Positions 1-9,932 are shown, numbered from the stretch's first letter. The stretch is 64,000 nt of DNA from Stakelama flava (GCF_019351405.1 NZ_JAHWZX010000005.1:171674-235673), one strand, 5' to 3'. Numbers and translations: made by a program. The notes: generated by a model not told the origin, from the letters alone.

Positions 1-1
1 C

Positions 2-256
2 GATTATCGTCACCGCCGCGCGCATGTTCCCGACTGCGTGCAATTGTCGCCGGCGCGGATGGAGGCGATCTCCTGGCTCCCGCGGACCTGCGCCTATCGG
101 TTGCGCGGCGAAGGAAAGCCCCTGCCTGACTGGCACTATCTGGTGTGCGGCGACCGGGAGGCGGTACATCGCGCGGGTGAATCGACGCGCGGATGGACGG
201 TCAGCGAAGATCTGGTCGGCGATATCGAACACCATATGGTGGACCGCGAATTGTGA
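2..256 (+). CDS. YcgN-family (UPF0260) cysteine-cluster protein, C-terminal part
   Basis: This is the C-terminal end of a gene that begins before the window. The visible 84 residues keep the family signature: a histidine/arginine stretch followed by VPDCVQLSP, then WLPRTCAYRL, then a GKPLPDWHYL segment and a RGWTVSED tail. In the family these cysteines belong to a putative Zn- or Fe-S-binding cluster of unknown biochemical role. The upstream cysteines (usually CxxCGxC) are outside the window. The stop overlaps the GTG start of the next gene (GTGA), so the two are probably translationally coupled. Assignment rests on recognised motif order. Confidence 0.8.
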   Translation, partial: DYRHRRAHVPDCVQLSPARMEAISWLPRTCAYRLRGEGKPLPDWHYLVCGDREAVHRAGESTRGWTVSEDLVGDIEHHMVDREL

Positions 257-939
257 GCGATATCGAGGTCGTGCGCCATCCGCGCGCACGACGTATGCGG
301 CTGTCGGTCGATCCGGCAAGCGGGCGGGTTCGGCTCACCATTCCCCGGCGCGCTTCGGAACGTGCGGCGCTTCGTTGGGCGCAGGAGCACCATGAATGGG
401 TTGCGGCGCGGCGGGCCGAATTGCCGCGTGCGCGTCCATTCGATCCGGGCGAGCGGGTGCCGGTTCATGGCGAGCAGTTTTTGCTGCTATGGGACGAAAC
501 CGCGCCGCGCAGGGTTCAACGCGTCGGCGAAACGCTCGCTTGCGGCGGCCCGCGCGAAGGTTTTTCCGGCAGGGTAGAGCGCTGGCTGCGCGCTGAGGCG
601 AAGCGAATACTGGAAGCGGAAACGCACGTGCTGGCGAACGCCAACGGGATCCATGTCGAACGCGTGTCGATCGGCGATCCGCGCAGCCGGTGGGGAAGCT
701 GTTCGAGCAGCGGCGCGATCCGCTATAGCTGGCGATTGATCCTCGCGCCGCGCTTCGTTCTGCGCTCGACGGTGGCGCATGAAGTCGCCCATCGACGCCA
801 CATGAATCATGGCCCTGATTTTCATGCGCTCGAACGCGAATTGCTGGGAGATGATCCGGGCGAGGCACGCCGCTGGCTACGCGCCAACGGGGCGGGGCTT
901 CACTGGTTCGGCAGGTCGGTGTCCGACGGCGCGGGCTGA
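253..939 (+). CDS. M48-like metallopeptidase (YgjP/DUF45 family)
   Basis: Predicted zinc metallopeptidase of the YgjP/WLM type, 228 residues. An N-terminal beta-rich segment (SDIEVVRHPRARRMRLSVD) is followed by the family's RWGSCSSSG motif and the active-site HEVAH, with the third ligand region HMNHGPDFHALE about ten residues later. This matches the HExxH-x(n)-H arrangement of the family. The GTG at 253 is chosen because it overlaps the preceding stop and begins exactly at the conserved domain; an in-frame ATG at 193 lies inside the upstream gene. The 3' end overlaps the tail of the convergent PBP1A gene by 40 bases. The physiological substrate is unknown. Confidence 0.85.
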   Translation: MSDIEVVRHPRARRMRLSVDPASGRVRLTIPRRASERAALRWAQEHHEWVAARRAELPRARPFDPGERVPVHGEQFLLLWDETAPRRVQRVGETLACGGPREGFSGRVERWLRAEAKRILEAETHVLANANGIHVERVSIGDPRSRWGSCSSSGAIRYSWRLILAPRFVLRSTVAHEVAHRRHMNHGPDFHALERELLGDDPGEARRWLRANGAGLHWFGRSVSDGAG

Positions 940-3116
940 CGTTGCGTCGCTGATCCGTCGCGTTGCGGCGTTGGTGTGCGGCGCGGCAGGCGCTGAACCT
1001 GATTTGGGTCAGATGGGCGCGGTTGCTGGGTCGGCCCATTGCCCGCCGGCTGATCGCGGCCCAGCACCCGGTCTATCCAGCGTTCGTCGAGCCGCTCGGG
1101 CGGTTGCTGGCGCTGCTGCGGCACCGGCTGGGGCGGTTGAGTCGGTTGCTGCGGGAAAGCTTCGCCCGGCACGGGTTGCGGACCATAGCCGTCGCCGGGG
1201 AAGCGCGGTTCGGGCTCCGGCGGGACATCGCCATCTTCGAACAGGCCATTGTCGGGGCCGCTGTAATAGCTTTCCTCATCGGGTTCGACCTGCCAGTCGG
1301 GCAGCGTCACCTTGGTATCGAATTGCTCGACCGGTCGATCGGCAACGGCTTTGCGCATGAAATCGGCAAAGGCGCGGGCAGGGGCAGTGCCGCCATACAG
1401 CCCGGACACCGGATCGGCATCGTCCTTGCCCATCCACACCCCGGTCGTCAGTCCGCTGGAAAAGCCCAGGAACCAGCCGTCCTTGTTCGACTGGGTGGTG
1501 CCGGTCTTACCCGCGACCGGGCGGCCGATCTGGGCGCTGCGGCCCGTCCCGGTATTGACCGCAGTCTGAAGAAGGTCGGTCATTTCGGCGGCGATGTAGG
1601 GCGCGACGAGAACGCGGGAGGTATCGACCTCATGCTGATAAATGACTCGCCCGTTGGCGGTGACGCGGGTGATGCCGAACGGATCGACGGCCACGCCCCG
1701 ATTGGCGACCGATGCAAATGCCTGCGTCATGTCGATCAGGTGCACCTCGGACGTGCCCAGCACCATTGCGGGATGGGTGTCGATATCCGTGCTGATCCCG
1801 AATCGGCGCGCCATGTCGGCGACGGTGTTGAATCCAACATCCTGGCCCAGCTTCGCCGCGATGGTGTTGATAGAATAGGCGAAGGCGGTTCGGATGCTGA
1901 TATTGCCGGCGAACCGGCCATTGCTGTTGCGCGGGCTCCATCCGCGGATATCGACCGGTTCGTCGATCACCATGTCGTCCGGTTTGTATCCCGCCTCCAT
2001 CGCGGCGAGGTATACGAACAGCTTCCATGCCGATCCCGGCTGGCGCACCGCCTGAGTCGCGCGGTTATAGTTCGACGAGACATAGTCTTTTCCGCCGACC
2101 AGCGCGCGCACCGCGCCATCGCGATCAAGCGCGACCAGCGCGCCCTGAACCCCTTTTGGCGCTTCGGCGCGAACCGCCTTTTCAGCCGCTTTCTGCATCG
2201 ACAGGTCGAGCGTCGTCCACACCTCAAGCGGTGCCTGCGTCTCGTCGATCAGCATTTCAAGCTGGGGCAGAGCCCAGTCGGTGAAATAGCGCACGCTGTT
2301 CTGGTTCGGCTCCTGCGCGAGCTTGATGTCCTCCGGATCGGCGGACGCCGCCTCGCCCGGCGTGATCGCGCCGTTTTCGACCATCACGTCCAGCACCACC
2401 CCGGCGCGGCCGACCGCCGCCTCCGCATCGGCGGTCGGCGAATAATGCGACGGTGCCTTTACCAACCCGGCGATGATCGCCGCTTCACCAAGGCTTAGGT
2501 TGGTTGCCGAATGGCCGAAGAAGCGGCGCGAGGCCGCGTCGATGCCATAAGCGCCGCCACCGAAATACACCTTGTTCAGATATAGTTCGAGGATCTGATC
2601 CTTGGTGAATTTACGTTCGAGCGCCAGCGCGAGGATGGCCTCGCGCAGCTTGCGCCCCAGCGTGTAGCGGTTCGACAGGAAGATGGTGCGCGCCACCTGT
2701 TGCGTGATGGTCGACGCGCCCTGCATCCGGCGGCCGGTGCCGCGATGATCGATCGCGAATTTCGCCGCGCGCAACGCGCCGATCGGATCGACGCCGATAT
2801 GCGAATAAAAGCGCTTGTCCTCGATCGACACCATCGCCTTGCGCATGACGGGCGGAATGTCGTCATAGGCAATCCATTCGCCATAGCTGGGGCCGAGCGA
2901 CATCATCACCGTGCCGTCGGCGGCATGCACGCGGATCATCTGCCCGTTGGGCGAGGATTTGAGCGCCTGATAACTCGGCAGCGACGCCTTGGTCGTATAG
3001 ACCGCGATGCCAAGCGCGATGAGCGCCACGATCGCCAGGGTCGCGCCGATGCCAAGCGTCCAGAAAAAGAAGCGCCGGAAACGGAAGCCGGATTTTGTAC
3101 GGGAAGACTTTGCCAT
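900..3116 (-). CDS. mrcA: Penicillin-binding protein 1A (bifunctional transglycosylase/transpeptidase)
   Basis: Class A PBP that polymerises and cross-links peptidoglycan on the periplasmic face of the inner membrane. One transmembrane anchor spans about residues 18-40. The glycosyltransferase-51 domain (about 60-235) shows the catalytic SIEDKRFY (Glu99) and QGASTITQQVART motifs. The transpeptidase domain has SAWK (Ser362/Lys365), SIN (415-417) and KTGT (537-540), the three penicillin-binding motifs. The last roughly 120 residues are a low-complexity Pro/Gln/Arg tail, which is common in sphingomonad PBPs and probably unstructured. At 738 residues it is somewhat short for a PBP1A; the large insert between the two domains seen in enterobacterial proteins is absent. 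Confidence 0.95.
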   Translation of the reverse strand: MAKSSRTKSGFRFRRFFFWTLGIGATLAIVALIALGIAVYTTKASLPSYQALKSSPNGQMIRVHAADGTVMMSLGPSYGEWIAYDDIPPVMRKAMVSIEDKRFYSHIGVDPIGALRAAKFAIDHRGTGRRMQGASTITQQVARTIFLSNRYTLGRKLREAILALALERKFTKDQILELYLNKVYFGGGAYGIDAASRRFFGHSATNLSLGEAAIIAGLVKAPSHYSPTADAEAAVGRAGVVLDVMVENGAITPGEAASADPEDIKLAQEPNQNSVRYFTDWALPQLEMLIDETQAPLEVWTTLDLSMQKAAEKAVRAEAPKGVQGALVALDRDGAVRALVGGKDYVSSNYNRATQAVRQPGSAWKLFVYLAAMEAGYKPDDMVIDEPVDIRGWSPRNSNGRFAGNISIRTAFAYSINTIAAKLGQDVGFNTVADMARRFGISTDIDTHPAMVLGTSEVHLIDMTQAFASVANRGVAVDPFGITRVTANGRVIYQHEVDTSRVLVAPYIAAEMTDLLQTAVNTGTGRSAQIGRPVAGKTGTTQSNKDGWFLGFSSGLTTGVWMGKDDADPVSGLYGGTAPARAFADFMRKAVADRPVEQFDTKVTLPDWQVEPDEESYYSGPDNGLFEDGDVPPEPEPRFPGDGYGPQPVPGEAFPQQPTQPPQPVPQQRQQPPERLDERWIDRVLGRDQPAGNGPTQQPRPSDPNQVQRLPRRTPTPQRDGSATQRQPAPSDTDLPNQ

Positions 3117-3159
3117 CGCGAACCGTCCGGTTACGCGTTATCGCGCGGCGCGACAAGCG

Positions 3160-3576
3160 CTATGCGGCGGACGGCGCTTCCTCGCGACGGGGACGAAAAT
3201 CCAGCGCCACCGAATTGATGCAATAGCGAAGCCCCGTCGGCGGCGGGCCATCGGGAAATACATGGCCCAAATGCCCGTCGCACGCCGCGCAGCGCGCCTC
3301 GACACGCTGCATCCCATGGCTTGAATCGCCATGTTCGCTGACGTGGCTCTTTTCGATCGGCGCGGTGAAGCTGGGCCATCCCGATCCCGAATCATATTTG
3401 TCGGCACTGTCGAACAGGACGGTGCCGCATCCCGCACAGTTATAGACGCCGTCCGCCTTGTTATGGTCATAGCGCCCCGAAAAGGCCGGTTCGGTGCCCG
3501 CTTCGCGAAGAACCACATATTGTGCGGGGGTCAGGCGCTTGCGCCATTCCGATTCGGAAAGGGTCATCTGCTTCAT
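3160..3576 (-). CDS. msrB: Peptide-methionine (R)-S-oxide reductase MsrB
   Basis: Reduces methionine-R-sulfoxide in proteins using thioredoxin. The 138-residue SelR domain shows both zinc-binding CxxC pairs (CAGC and CAAC), the GSGWPSF motif and the catalytic [11 protein letters not shown] near the C terminus (Cys form, not selenocysteine). The start at 3576 gives [11 protein letters not shown], typical of MsrB; a longer in-frame start at 3612 adds twelve unsupported residues. No signal peptide is seen, so it should be cytoplasmic, whereas the MsrA at 13658 has one. It reads in the same direction as the flavoprotein gene upstream, 43 bases away. Confidence 0.93.
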   Translation of the reverse strand: MKQMTLSESEWRKRLTPAQYVVLREAGTEPAFSGRYDHNKADGVYNCAGCGTVLFDSADKYDSGSGWPSFTAPIEKSHVSEHGDSSHGMQRVEARCAACDGHLGHVFPDGPPPTGLRYCINSVALDFRPRREEAPSAA

Positions 3577-3619
3577 GGCCAAAGATGTGTGGTCTTCACC
3601 GCCGCGCGTCAATCGTTCT

Positions 3620-4708
3620 TTATTTGATCCGGGTTAATCGACCCGCTGAAGCCAGCGCACCGGGCAGCGCGGCGGCGGCAAGCAGGACCGGAGCGGCGCG
3701 GCGATTTTCCCCCATGCGCCATAACAGGCCGGCTATCCCCATCGGCAGCGCGAGGGCGCGTGAAAAGGCGCGCTGATATCCCGCCGCTGCATCCGCACCA
3801 CCATGCCGCCACGCATCGGATGCGGCGATGCCACTGGCAATGGCGATGCCGATCCCTTCCCCGGCGAGCGATGGAATCACGCCCGCCTGATCGCCCAGCC
3901 GGAACAAGCCCGGTCCGGTTTCCCCGCACCGCCATCCATAGGGAACATTGGCCACCGCGTCCTGCGGCGACGACGAATCGCGCCACGCCATTCTTTCGGC
4001 AAGCGCCGGACATTCGTCCGCGATGTCGTTGAACAATGCCTGCGGCGTCCCGGCAGCGGTCAACCGCGAACGGCGCACGGCAAGGCACAGATTGGCGCTG
4101 CCATCTTCCTGAAGCACCAGTCCGGCATAGCCCCGGTCGAACAGATGAAGCTCGATCGCATCGCCGATCAACCGGGCAAGGCCGGGGGCGGGGCCGAACC
4201 GCGTGCGCAGCCCGATCGTCGGATCGGTCCCGCGCGCATCGGCGGGCCGCGATGTGCCGCGCACATCGTGTTTGCCGCTGGCGAGAAACAGCGTGTCGGG
4301 GCAAAGCACGCCTCCATCGGCAAGGTGTAGCCGTCGCTTGGCGATCGAACGGACGGTGACGCCGCGCTCCACCCCAGCGCCCGCCTGCTCGGCCGCGCCC
4401 AGCAACACCGTATCGAACAGGCGTCGCGACACCGCCTTCGCCGGACGCGGCAGCGCCGCCTCCACCTGCGAAGCGCGGTGGAACAGGCGGACGCGATGAA
4501 TGTCGCTGCTTCCCAGACGGGTGGTATCGATTCCGATACGTTTCAGCTTGTCGAGCGTCCGCCAGCTTACAAAACCGCCGCACAGCGAATCGACCGGCTC
4601 CCGGCTGCGCTCCAGCACCACGGGGCGCTCTCCCGCGGCGGCCAGACGCAGCGCGGCGGCCGCCCCCGCCGGACCACCGCCCAGGATCAGCGGAGCCGTT
4701 CGACGCAT
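3620..4708 (-). CDS. FAD-dependent oxidoreductase of the type III PKS operon (UbiH/geranylgeranyl-reductase-like)
   Basis: Flavoprotein of 362 residues with the dinucleotide-binding [14 protein letters not shown] near the N terminus and a second FAD motif, [20 protein letters not shown], in the position of the GD motif of aromatic hydroxylase/geranylgeranyl-reductase-like enzymes. It is the third gene of an operon with a methyltransferase (22-base overlap) and a type III polyketide synthase. By analogy with PKS-methyltransferase-hydroxylase operons that make modified alkylresorcinols and quinones (Streptomyces SrsABC), it may hydroxylate or reduce the polyketide product. That role is inferred from context; the sequence alone does not separate hydroxylase from reductase. 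Confidence 0.8.
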   Translation of the reverse strand: MRRTAPLILGGGPAGAAAALRLAAAGERPVVLERSREPVDSLCGGFVSWRTLDKLKRIGIDTTRLGSSDIHRVRLFHRASQVEAALPRPAKAVSRRLFDTVLLGAAEQAGAGVERGVTVRSIAKRRLHLADGGVLCPDTLFLASGKHDVRGTSRPADARGTDPTIGLRTRFGPAPGLARLIGDAIELHLFDRGYAGLVLQEDGSANLCLAVRRSRLTAAGTPQALFNDIADECPALAERMAWRDSSSPQDAVANVPYGWRCGETGPGLFRLGDQAGVIPSLAGEGIGIAIASGIAASDAWRHGGADAAAGYQRAFSRALALPMGIAGLLWRMGENRRAAPVLLAAAALPGALASAGRLTRIK

Positions 4709-5379
4709 AACCGAAAGGGGAAGGCGCGATAGACGCGCGCATGTTCCGCGCCCGCCGCTTCAAGAATGGCGGGCCATTCGCCGGGCCGATAGCTGCGCGC
4801 GATCGACAATCGCCCGTCCGCGCGAACGATCGGGTGCCAGCGCATCAGCCGCGCGAGCAGCGGATACCCGATATGCGCCAAACGGTGGCGATGCAGATCG
4901 TTCACGAACCAGCCGCGCGCCGCCTCTGCCTCCATGAACCTCAGGAACGCGATCAGCTCGCCATGCGACATGTGATGCACGACCAAGCTGCTGACGATGA
5001 CGTCCCAGCCCTGACCGGCAAGCGCGGCATAATCGCCAGTGCGATAGTCGATTTCAAGGTCGCTCGGGGTGAGCGCCCGCGCGGTCGCCGCGCTGTGCGG
5101 GTTGAGGTCGATTCCCGTGCACGCCGCCGCAATGCCGCGCGCCGCCGCCCGGCGCGCGATGGCGCGCAGCATCCCGCCATCGCCATAGCCGACATCGAGT
5201 ATCTTCAGCGATTGCGCGCTCGCTGCCGCGCGTTTCAGAAACGCGAGCGTCGGCCGCGCCGCGAGCGTGACCCGGTTTACCCGCCCCAGATCGTGGAGCA
5301 CCGCATCATATATCGCGGGGTCGAGATCGGGCGAATCCATCGCCTCTTCGGCGATCATGCGGGAGGCAAGGCTTTTCAT
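4687..5379 (-). CDS. SAM-dependent methyltransferase of the type III PKS operon
   Basis: Class I methyltransferase, 230 residues, with the SAM-binding motif I at ILDVGYGDGGMLRAIARR, an acidic ribose-binding residue in CTGIDLNP, and motif IV at WDVIVSSLVVHHM. The start codon overlaps the PKS stop (ATGA) and its own end overlaps the start of the flavoprotein gene, showing tight coupling of the three genes. In sphingomonads this trio is a recurring arrangement. The methylated position (ring oxygen, ring carbon or carboxyl) cannot be read from the sequence. Confidence 0.85.
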   Translation of the reverse strand: MKSLASRMIAEEAMDSPDLDPAIYDAVLHDLGRVNRVTLAARPTLAFLKRAAASAQSLKILDVGYGDGGMLRAIARRAAARGIAAACTGIDLNPHSAATARALTPSDLEIDYRTGDYAALAGQGWDVIVSSLVVHHMSHGELIAFLRFMEAEAARGWFVNDLHRHRLAHIGYPLLARLMRWHPIVRADGRLSIARSYRPGEWPAILEAAGAEHARVYRAFPFRLCVERLR

Positions 5380-6446
5380 GCGCTTCGAAATGCGAAACCT
5401 TCGGCGGCAAGGCCGGGGCCGAACGCAAGCGCGAGCCCCGATTCGATTGATTGCCCCAGCATCGATTCAAGCACGAACATCAGCGTTGCCGAGGACATAT
5501 TGCCTTTATCCTGAAGCACTTGCCGCGATGGGGCGAGCGCTTCGGGGGAGAGCGAAAAGGCGCGTTCGACCGCGTCGAGAATCGACCGGCCTCCCGGATG
5601 GATCGCCCAGGCATCGATATCCCCAGCCCGCCGCTTACCCAGCGCGCCCGCTGCGATCTGCGGGTCGGCAAGCGCCTCGGCAATCCGTCCCGGCACCTCA
5701 CCCGACAGATGCATGGCGAATCCGGTATCGGTTATGTCCCACCGGATCAGCGCGTCGGATTGCGGGAGGGTGGTGGCAAACGGCGTTTCGATGGCGAAGC
5801 CTTCAGGTTCGCCGCTGACCAGCGCGGCGGCTGCGCCATCGCCGAATTGCAGCATGGCAAGAAGCGATTCGGCATTGCCGGCGGGTTGCAGATGCAGGCT
5901 CGACAGTTCGACGCAAACCACCAGCACGCGCGCATCGGGCCGGGAACGCACGATATGCCGCGCGCTGCGTAATGCGGCGACTGCGGCATAGCAGCCCATG
6001 AACCCGACGAGCAGGCGTTCGACCGAGGGCGACAGGTTCAGCCGCCGTGCGATGACCTGATCCACCCCCGGCGCGACGAAGCCGGTACAGCTCGCGACAA
6101 CCAGATGGGTGATCCCTTCGACCGCAACCTGCCCGGCAAGGCTTTCGATCGCAGTGATCGCCAGATCGGGGGCAAGCCGGGCATACAGGCGCATCCGTTC
6201 CCCCGTTCCCGGCATATGGCCGCCCGCATAGAAACCTCCCGGTTCCAATGGCGATCCGCCCGCATCGGCGGCGGGCAATACCGACCAGCGGTGGCGGATG
6301 CCGCTGCGCGCCGCCATCCGGTCGAACAGGCGCTGTTCGCGCAAATCGTTCAGTCGTTCGCGCGCCCAGCCGATAAAAGCGTCATGGATGTCATGCGCCG
6401 GAACCGAGGTCCCGACATGGTTTAGATAGGCTGTCGGTTGATTCAT
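5376..6446 (-). CDS. Type III polyketide synthase (chalcone/stilbene synthase family)
   Basis: Homodimeric ketosynthase, 356 residues, that extends an acyl-CoA starter with malonyl-CoA and cyclises the product. The catalytic triad is intact: Cys120 in VVASCTGFVAPG, His283 in AWAIHPGGRS, and Asn316 in KGNMSSATLMF. The conserved GFMGCYAAV segment is also present. Length is within the usual 350-390 residues. First gene of a three-gene operon with a methyltransferase and a flavoprotein. Starter and chain length are not predictable here; bacterial relatives make alkylresorcinols, alkylpyrones or phloroglucinol-type products. Ninety bases separate it from the upstream methyltransferase-like gene. 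Confidence 0.93.
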   Translation of the reverse strand: MNQPTAYLNHVGTSVPAHDIHDAFIGWARERLNDLREQRLFDRMAARSGIRHRWSVLPAADAGGSPLEPGGFYAGGHMPGTGERMRLYARLAPDLAITAIESLAGQVAVEGITHLVVASCTGFVAPGVDQVIARRLNLSPSVERLLVGFMGCYAAVAALRSARHIVRSRPDARVLVVCVELSSLHLQPAGNAESLLAMLQFGDGAAAALVSGEPEGFAIETPFATTLPQSDALIRWDITDTGFAMHLSGEVPGRIAEALADPQIAAGALGKRRAGDIDAWAIHPGGRSILDAVERAFSLSPEALAPSRQVLQDKGNMSSATLMFVLESMLGQSIESGLALAFGPGLAAEGFAFRSA

Positions 6447-6536
6447 GCAGGGTCCCGTCGGTCCCGCCGATCAGTCGGGAGGTACCGGCAACCCTACGCG
6501 CGAACCATCGTCATGGTTGCACCCTGTCGCCGGGAC

Positions 6537-7151
6537 TCAGCCGTTGCGCGCCCAGTAGAGTTGCGCCGGCGGCACGTTCCACCATTCCATATCGTGATCG
6601 ATATTGGCGAATTCAGGGCTGAGAAAGTCCTTCACCTTGGGCGAGAACTGATAGACCAGAAATGCGCCGCCCGGCCGGATCACCTTTGCCGTCGCCTTTG
6701 CGATGGTATCGCCGACACCGGTGGGCAGGGTGGAAAAGGGCAGCCCTGACAGGACGTAATCGGCCCCGTCATGGCCGTGATCGGCGACGATCGCCTCTAC
6801 ATCCGCCGCCGATCCGCAGATCGCCGAAAAGCGCGGGTCGCGAATCGTTTCACGAAGATAGGCGACGAAATCCTCATTGGTGTCGATCGCGATATACTGG
6901 GCATCGGGACCCATCCGGTCGAGCACCGCCTGGCAGAAGGTGCCGACGCCGGGGCCGTATTCGACGAACAATTTGCACTGACCCCAATCGACGGGGCCCA
7001 GCATCTTGCGGATCAGGCGTCCCGACGAGGGGATGATCGATCCAACCATCACCGGATGCTTGATAAAGCCCCGGAAGAACATGGCGATCGGCGAAGCGGC
7101 GCGGCCTTTCCGGGCGCCCTTGCGGGCGGCGGCGGTGGAAGAAGCGGTCAT
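6537..7151 (-). CDS. Phospholipid N-methyltransferase-like SAM-dependent methyltransferase
   Basis: A 204-residue class I methyltransferase related to Rhodobacter-type PmtA and to rRNA adenine dimethylases. It carries VEYGPGVGTFCQAVLDRM as motif I, IDTNEDF as motif II and SGLPFSTLP as motif IV (the N/SLPF/Y type of this superfamily). The segment PSSGRLIRKM before motif I is typical of the phospholipid methyltransferase group. Such enzymes methylate phosphatidylethanolamine towards phosphatidylcholine at the membrane. The first 20 residues are Lys/Arg/Ala-rich. It precedes the type III PKS operon on the same strand, possibly with its own promoter. Substrate assignment is tentative. Confidence 0.7.
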   Translation of the reverse strand: MTASSTAAARKGARKGRAASPIAMFFRGFIKHPVMVGSIIPSSGRLIRKMLGPVDWGQCKLFVEYGPGVGTFCQAVLDRMGPDAQYIAIDTNEDFVAYLRETIRDPRFSAICGSAADVEAIVADHGHDGADYVLSGLPFSTLPTGVGDTIAKATAKVIRPGGAFLVYQFSPKVKDFLSPEFANIDHDMEWWNVPPAQLYWARNG

Positions 7152-7297
7152 GGATTTCCCGTGTCAGCGCGCGCAAAGGCGCAAAAGAGGATGTCGTCGT
7201 CGCAAAACTGTTCCCAACAATCAAGGTGCGGCCGAACGATCGGTTCAACTCACCGGGCGCCTTGCGGTTGCATGCGCGCCCTTTACAGGAAAGCGCC

Positions 7298-7621
7298 ATG
7301 GCCGATCAATGCGCAGAACAGGTTGCGGTGATTTTCGTTTCGCAGCGAAGGCCGGGCGACGATGTCGCCTATTCCCGAGCGGCGGCGGACATGGATCGGC
7401 TGGCAGCATGTCAGCCGGGATATATCCGAATCGACAGCGTGCGCGCGCCCGATGGGGCGGGCATCACCGTCAGCTATTGGGCCGACGAAGCGGCGGCGCG
7501 GGCATGGCGCGATAATCCCGACCATATCCGCATCCGACAATCCGGGCGTGGTCGCTGGTATGACAGCTATTCGATCACGGTCGCGCGGATTATCCGCGCC
7601 TATGACTGGCGGCGCGGATAA
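7298..7621 (+). CDS. Antibiotic-biosynthesis-monooxygenase (ABM) domain protein
   Basis: Small 107-residue dimeric alpha/beta-barrel protein of the ABM superfamily. The order VAVIFVSQR / DMDRLAACQPGYI / ISYWADEAAARAWRDNPDH is the usual strand-helix-strand pattern, including the W-x-D-x(n)-W-x-x-N/H segment. Members include heme-degrading and quinone-forming monooxygenases, but many have no assigned role. The start at 7298 is preceded by CAGGAAAG, a reasonable ribosome-binding site. It stands alone, convergent with the AAA+ ATPase gene. Confidence 0.75.
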   Translation: MADQCAEQVAVIFVSQRRPGDDVAYSRAAADMDRLAACQPGYIRIDSVRAPDGAGITVSYWADEAAARAWRDNPDHIRIRQSGRGRWYDSYSITVARIIRAYDWRRG

Positions 7622-7646
7622 TTCCGGTGCGGTCTGACGACAGGGC

Positions 7647-9932
7647 TTAATCGCTTTCGCGGCGTTCGAGCATGTCCGGGCTGATGAAGCCGATCGGCTG
7701 AATCGATACCGCTTCCTGCTTCAACCTGCGCGACATCGCTTCATATTCGCGCTCCATCTCTGGCGTGACCGAAGCGCGTGAATCGGTAAGCGCGGTTTCG
7801 AAATGCGCCATGGTGACCGTTTCATTGGTCAGCGATTCGCGAAGCGCGGCAAGCCCTGCCCGGCGCACCAGATCCTCCAGATCGGCGCCGCTGAACCGTT
7901 CGGTTTGTGCCGCAAGCGCGCCGAGGTCGACATCGTCGGCCAACGGCATCCTGCCCGTCTGAATGGTCAGGATGCGTTCGCGCCCTTCCCGCCCCGGCAC
8001 GCCGACATAGACCAGTTCGTCGAACCGGCCGGGGCGAAGCAGCGCCGGATCGATCAGGTTCGGGCGGTTGGTCGCGCCGATCACGACGACCGACTGCAGT
8101 TCCTCAAGCCCATCCATTTCGGCAAGGATGGTGTTCACCACCCGTTCGGTCACCTGCGGTTCGCCCATGCCGCCGCCGCGCGCGGGCACCAGCGAATCGA
8201 GTTCGTCGATAAAGATCACGCAGGGCGCCACCTGCCGCGCACGGGCGAACAGCCGGGTAATCTGCGCCTCGCTCTCGCCATACCATTTGCTCAGCAGGTC
8301 GGACGATTTCGTCGCGATGAAATTGGCGCTCGCCTCACGCGCGACCGCCTTGGCGAGCAGCGTCTTGCCCGTTCCGGGCGGGCCATAGAGCAAAAAGCCC
8401 TTGGTCGGGCGAATGCCCATGCGGCGGAAGGCGTCGGGGTTTTTAAGCGGCAGCTCGACCCCTTCCTTCATCCGCTCCTGCGCTTCGTCCAGCCCGCCGA
8501 CATCGCTCCAGCGCACCTGCGGCAATTGCACCATCACCTCGCGCATCGCGCTCGGCTGGATGCGCTTCATCGCCTCCAGAAAGTCGCTGCGCCCGACCGA
8601 CAGCGTTTCCAGCACCTCGGGCGGGATCGTCTGTTCGGACAGGTTCAGCTTCGGCATTACGCGGCGTACCGCCTCGATCGCCGCCTCGCGTGCCAGCGCG
8701 GCGATGTCGGCGCCGACAAAGCCATAGGTGGTGCGCGCCAGTTCATCGAGGTCGACATCCTCGTCGATCGGCATGCCACGCGTATGGATGCCCAGTATCT
8801 CGCGCCGGCCGCGCTCGTCGGGAACGCCGACGACGATTTCGCGGTCGAAGCGGCCGGGACGGCGCAACGCTTCGTCGATCGCTTCCGGCCGGTTGGTCGC
8901 GGCGATGACGATCACGTTCGATCGCGCCTCCAGCCCGTCCATCAGCGTCAGAAGCTGCGCGACGAGACGTTTTTCCGCCTCGCCCGAAACATTGGCGCGC
9001 TTGGGCGCGATCGAATCGATCTCGTCGATAAAGATAATCGATGGCGCGGCCTTGTCGGCCTCTTCGAACACCTCGCGCAGCCGCTTTTCCGATTCGCCAT
9101 AGGCCGATCCCATGATCTCCGGCCCGTTGATCAGGAAGAAATCGGCATCGCTTTCGTTCGCCACCGCGCGCGCCAGCCGCGTCTTGCCGGTTCCCGGCGG
9201 GCCGTGCAGCAGCACGCCCTTGGGCGGATCGACGCCCAGCCGCTGGAACAGTTCGGGATAGCGAAGCGGCAGTTCGACCATTTCGCGAAGCTGGTCGATC
9301 GTTCCCGCCACCCCGCCGATATCGTCATAGGTGACGTCGGCGCGGCGGCTCTCATGCGGCTCTTCGTAATCCGCGCGCAGTTCGATTTCGGTTTCGGCGT
9401 CGATATGCACCACGCCCTTGGGACTGGTGGTCAGCACCTGAAGCCGGATTTCCTGAAGCGCATAGGCGGGCGCGCGAAGGTGGCGGGCAACCTGTGGCGG
9501 GATGTCGGCGACCCGCTGCTGCGCGACCGTGGCAACGGTATCGCCCTGACACAGCGGCCGCCCCGCAAAGGTGCGCTTCAATGCCTGCGCCGACCCTTGC
9601 AGCCGCAAATTCTTCTGCGCAGGTGCGAACACGACGCGGCTGGCGGGTTTCGGATCGGCGGCGCGGATTTCGACATATTCGCCCGATCCCACCCCGGCAT
9701 TGGCGCGTTGCAAGCCATCGATGCGCAGGATTTCCAGCCCCTCATCCTCGGCATAGGGATATACCGCGATTGCCGGCGTGGCGCGTTTGCCCACGATCTC
9801 CACCGCATCCCCCTCGGCAAGGCCCATCTGCGCCATGACCGTGCGGGGCAGGTGCGCGAGCCCGCGCCCGCTATCCTCCGACCGGGAATTGGCTACCTGC
9901 AATTTGACAGGATTGCGCTCGTCATCGGCCAT
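7647..9932 (-). CDS. Cdc48/p97 (VCP)-like double AAA+ ATPase
   Basis: Large AAA+ unfoldase of 761 residues built like archaeal and eukaryotic Cdc48. An N-terminal double-psi-barrel and CDC48_2 region spans about residues 8-185; the D1 ATPase follows with Walker A GPPGTGKT at 244-251 and Walker B FIDEID near 301; the D2 ATPase has Walker A at 517-524 and Walker B FIDELD. Arginine-finger regions RRPGRFDRE and LRPGRFDEL are present in D1 and D2. Such proteins extract or unfold protein substrates by threading. Bacterial examples are scattered, and the partners are unknown. Start at 9932 ([11 protein letters not shown]) is chosen at the domain edge; a longer GTG/ATG-initiated form would add 16 unsupported residues. 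Confidence 0.92.
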   Translation of the reverse strand: MADDERNPVKLQVANSRSEDSGRGLAHLPRTVMAQMGLAEGDAVEIVGKRATPAIAVYPYAEDEGLEILRIDGLQRANAGVGSGEYVEIRAADPKPASRVVFAPAQKNLRLQGSAQALKRTFAGRPLCQGDTVATVAQQRVADIPPQVARHLRAPAYALQEIRLQVLTTSPKGVVHIDAETEIELRADYEEPHESRRADVTYDDIGGVAGTIDQLREMVELPLRYPELFQRLGVDPPKGVLLHGPPGTGKTRLARAVANESDADFFLINGPEIMGSAYGESEKRLREVFEEADKAAPSIIFIDEIDSIAPKRANVSGEAEKRLVAQLLTLMDGLEARSNVIVIAATNRPEAIDEALRRPGRFDREIVVGVPDERGRREILGIHTRGMPIDEDVDLDELARTTYGFVGADIAALAREAAIEAVRRVMPKLNLSEQTIPPEVLETLSVGRSDFLEAMKRIQPSAMREVMVQLPQVRWSDVGGLDEAQERMKEGVELPLKNPDAFRRMGIRPTKGFLLYGPPGTGKTLLAKAVAREASANFIATKSSDLLSKWYGESEAQITRLFARARQVAPCVIFIDELDSLVPARGGGMGEPQVTERVVNTILAEMDGLEELQSVVVIGATNRPNLIDPALLRPGRFDELVYVGVPGREGRERILTIQTGRMPLADDVDLGALAAQTERFSGADLEDLVRRAGLAALRESLTNETVTMAHFETALTDSRASVTPEMEREYEAMSRRLKQEAVSIQPIGFISPDMLERRESD

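Noticed and set aside
963..2498. 511-codon open frame opposite the PBP1A gene
   Set aside because: Antisense shadow of a gene with intact PBP motifs; composition is Arg/Ala/Gly-rich and low in recognisable structure.
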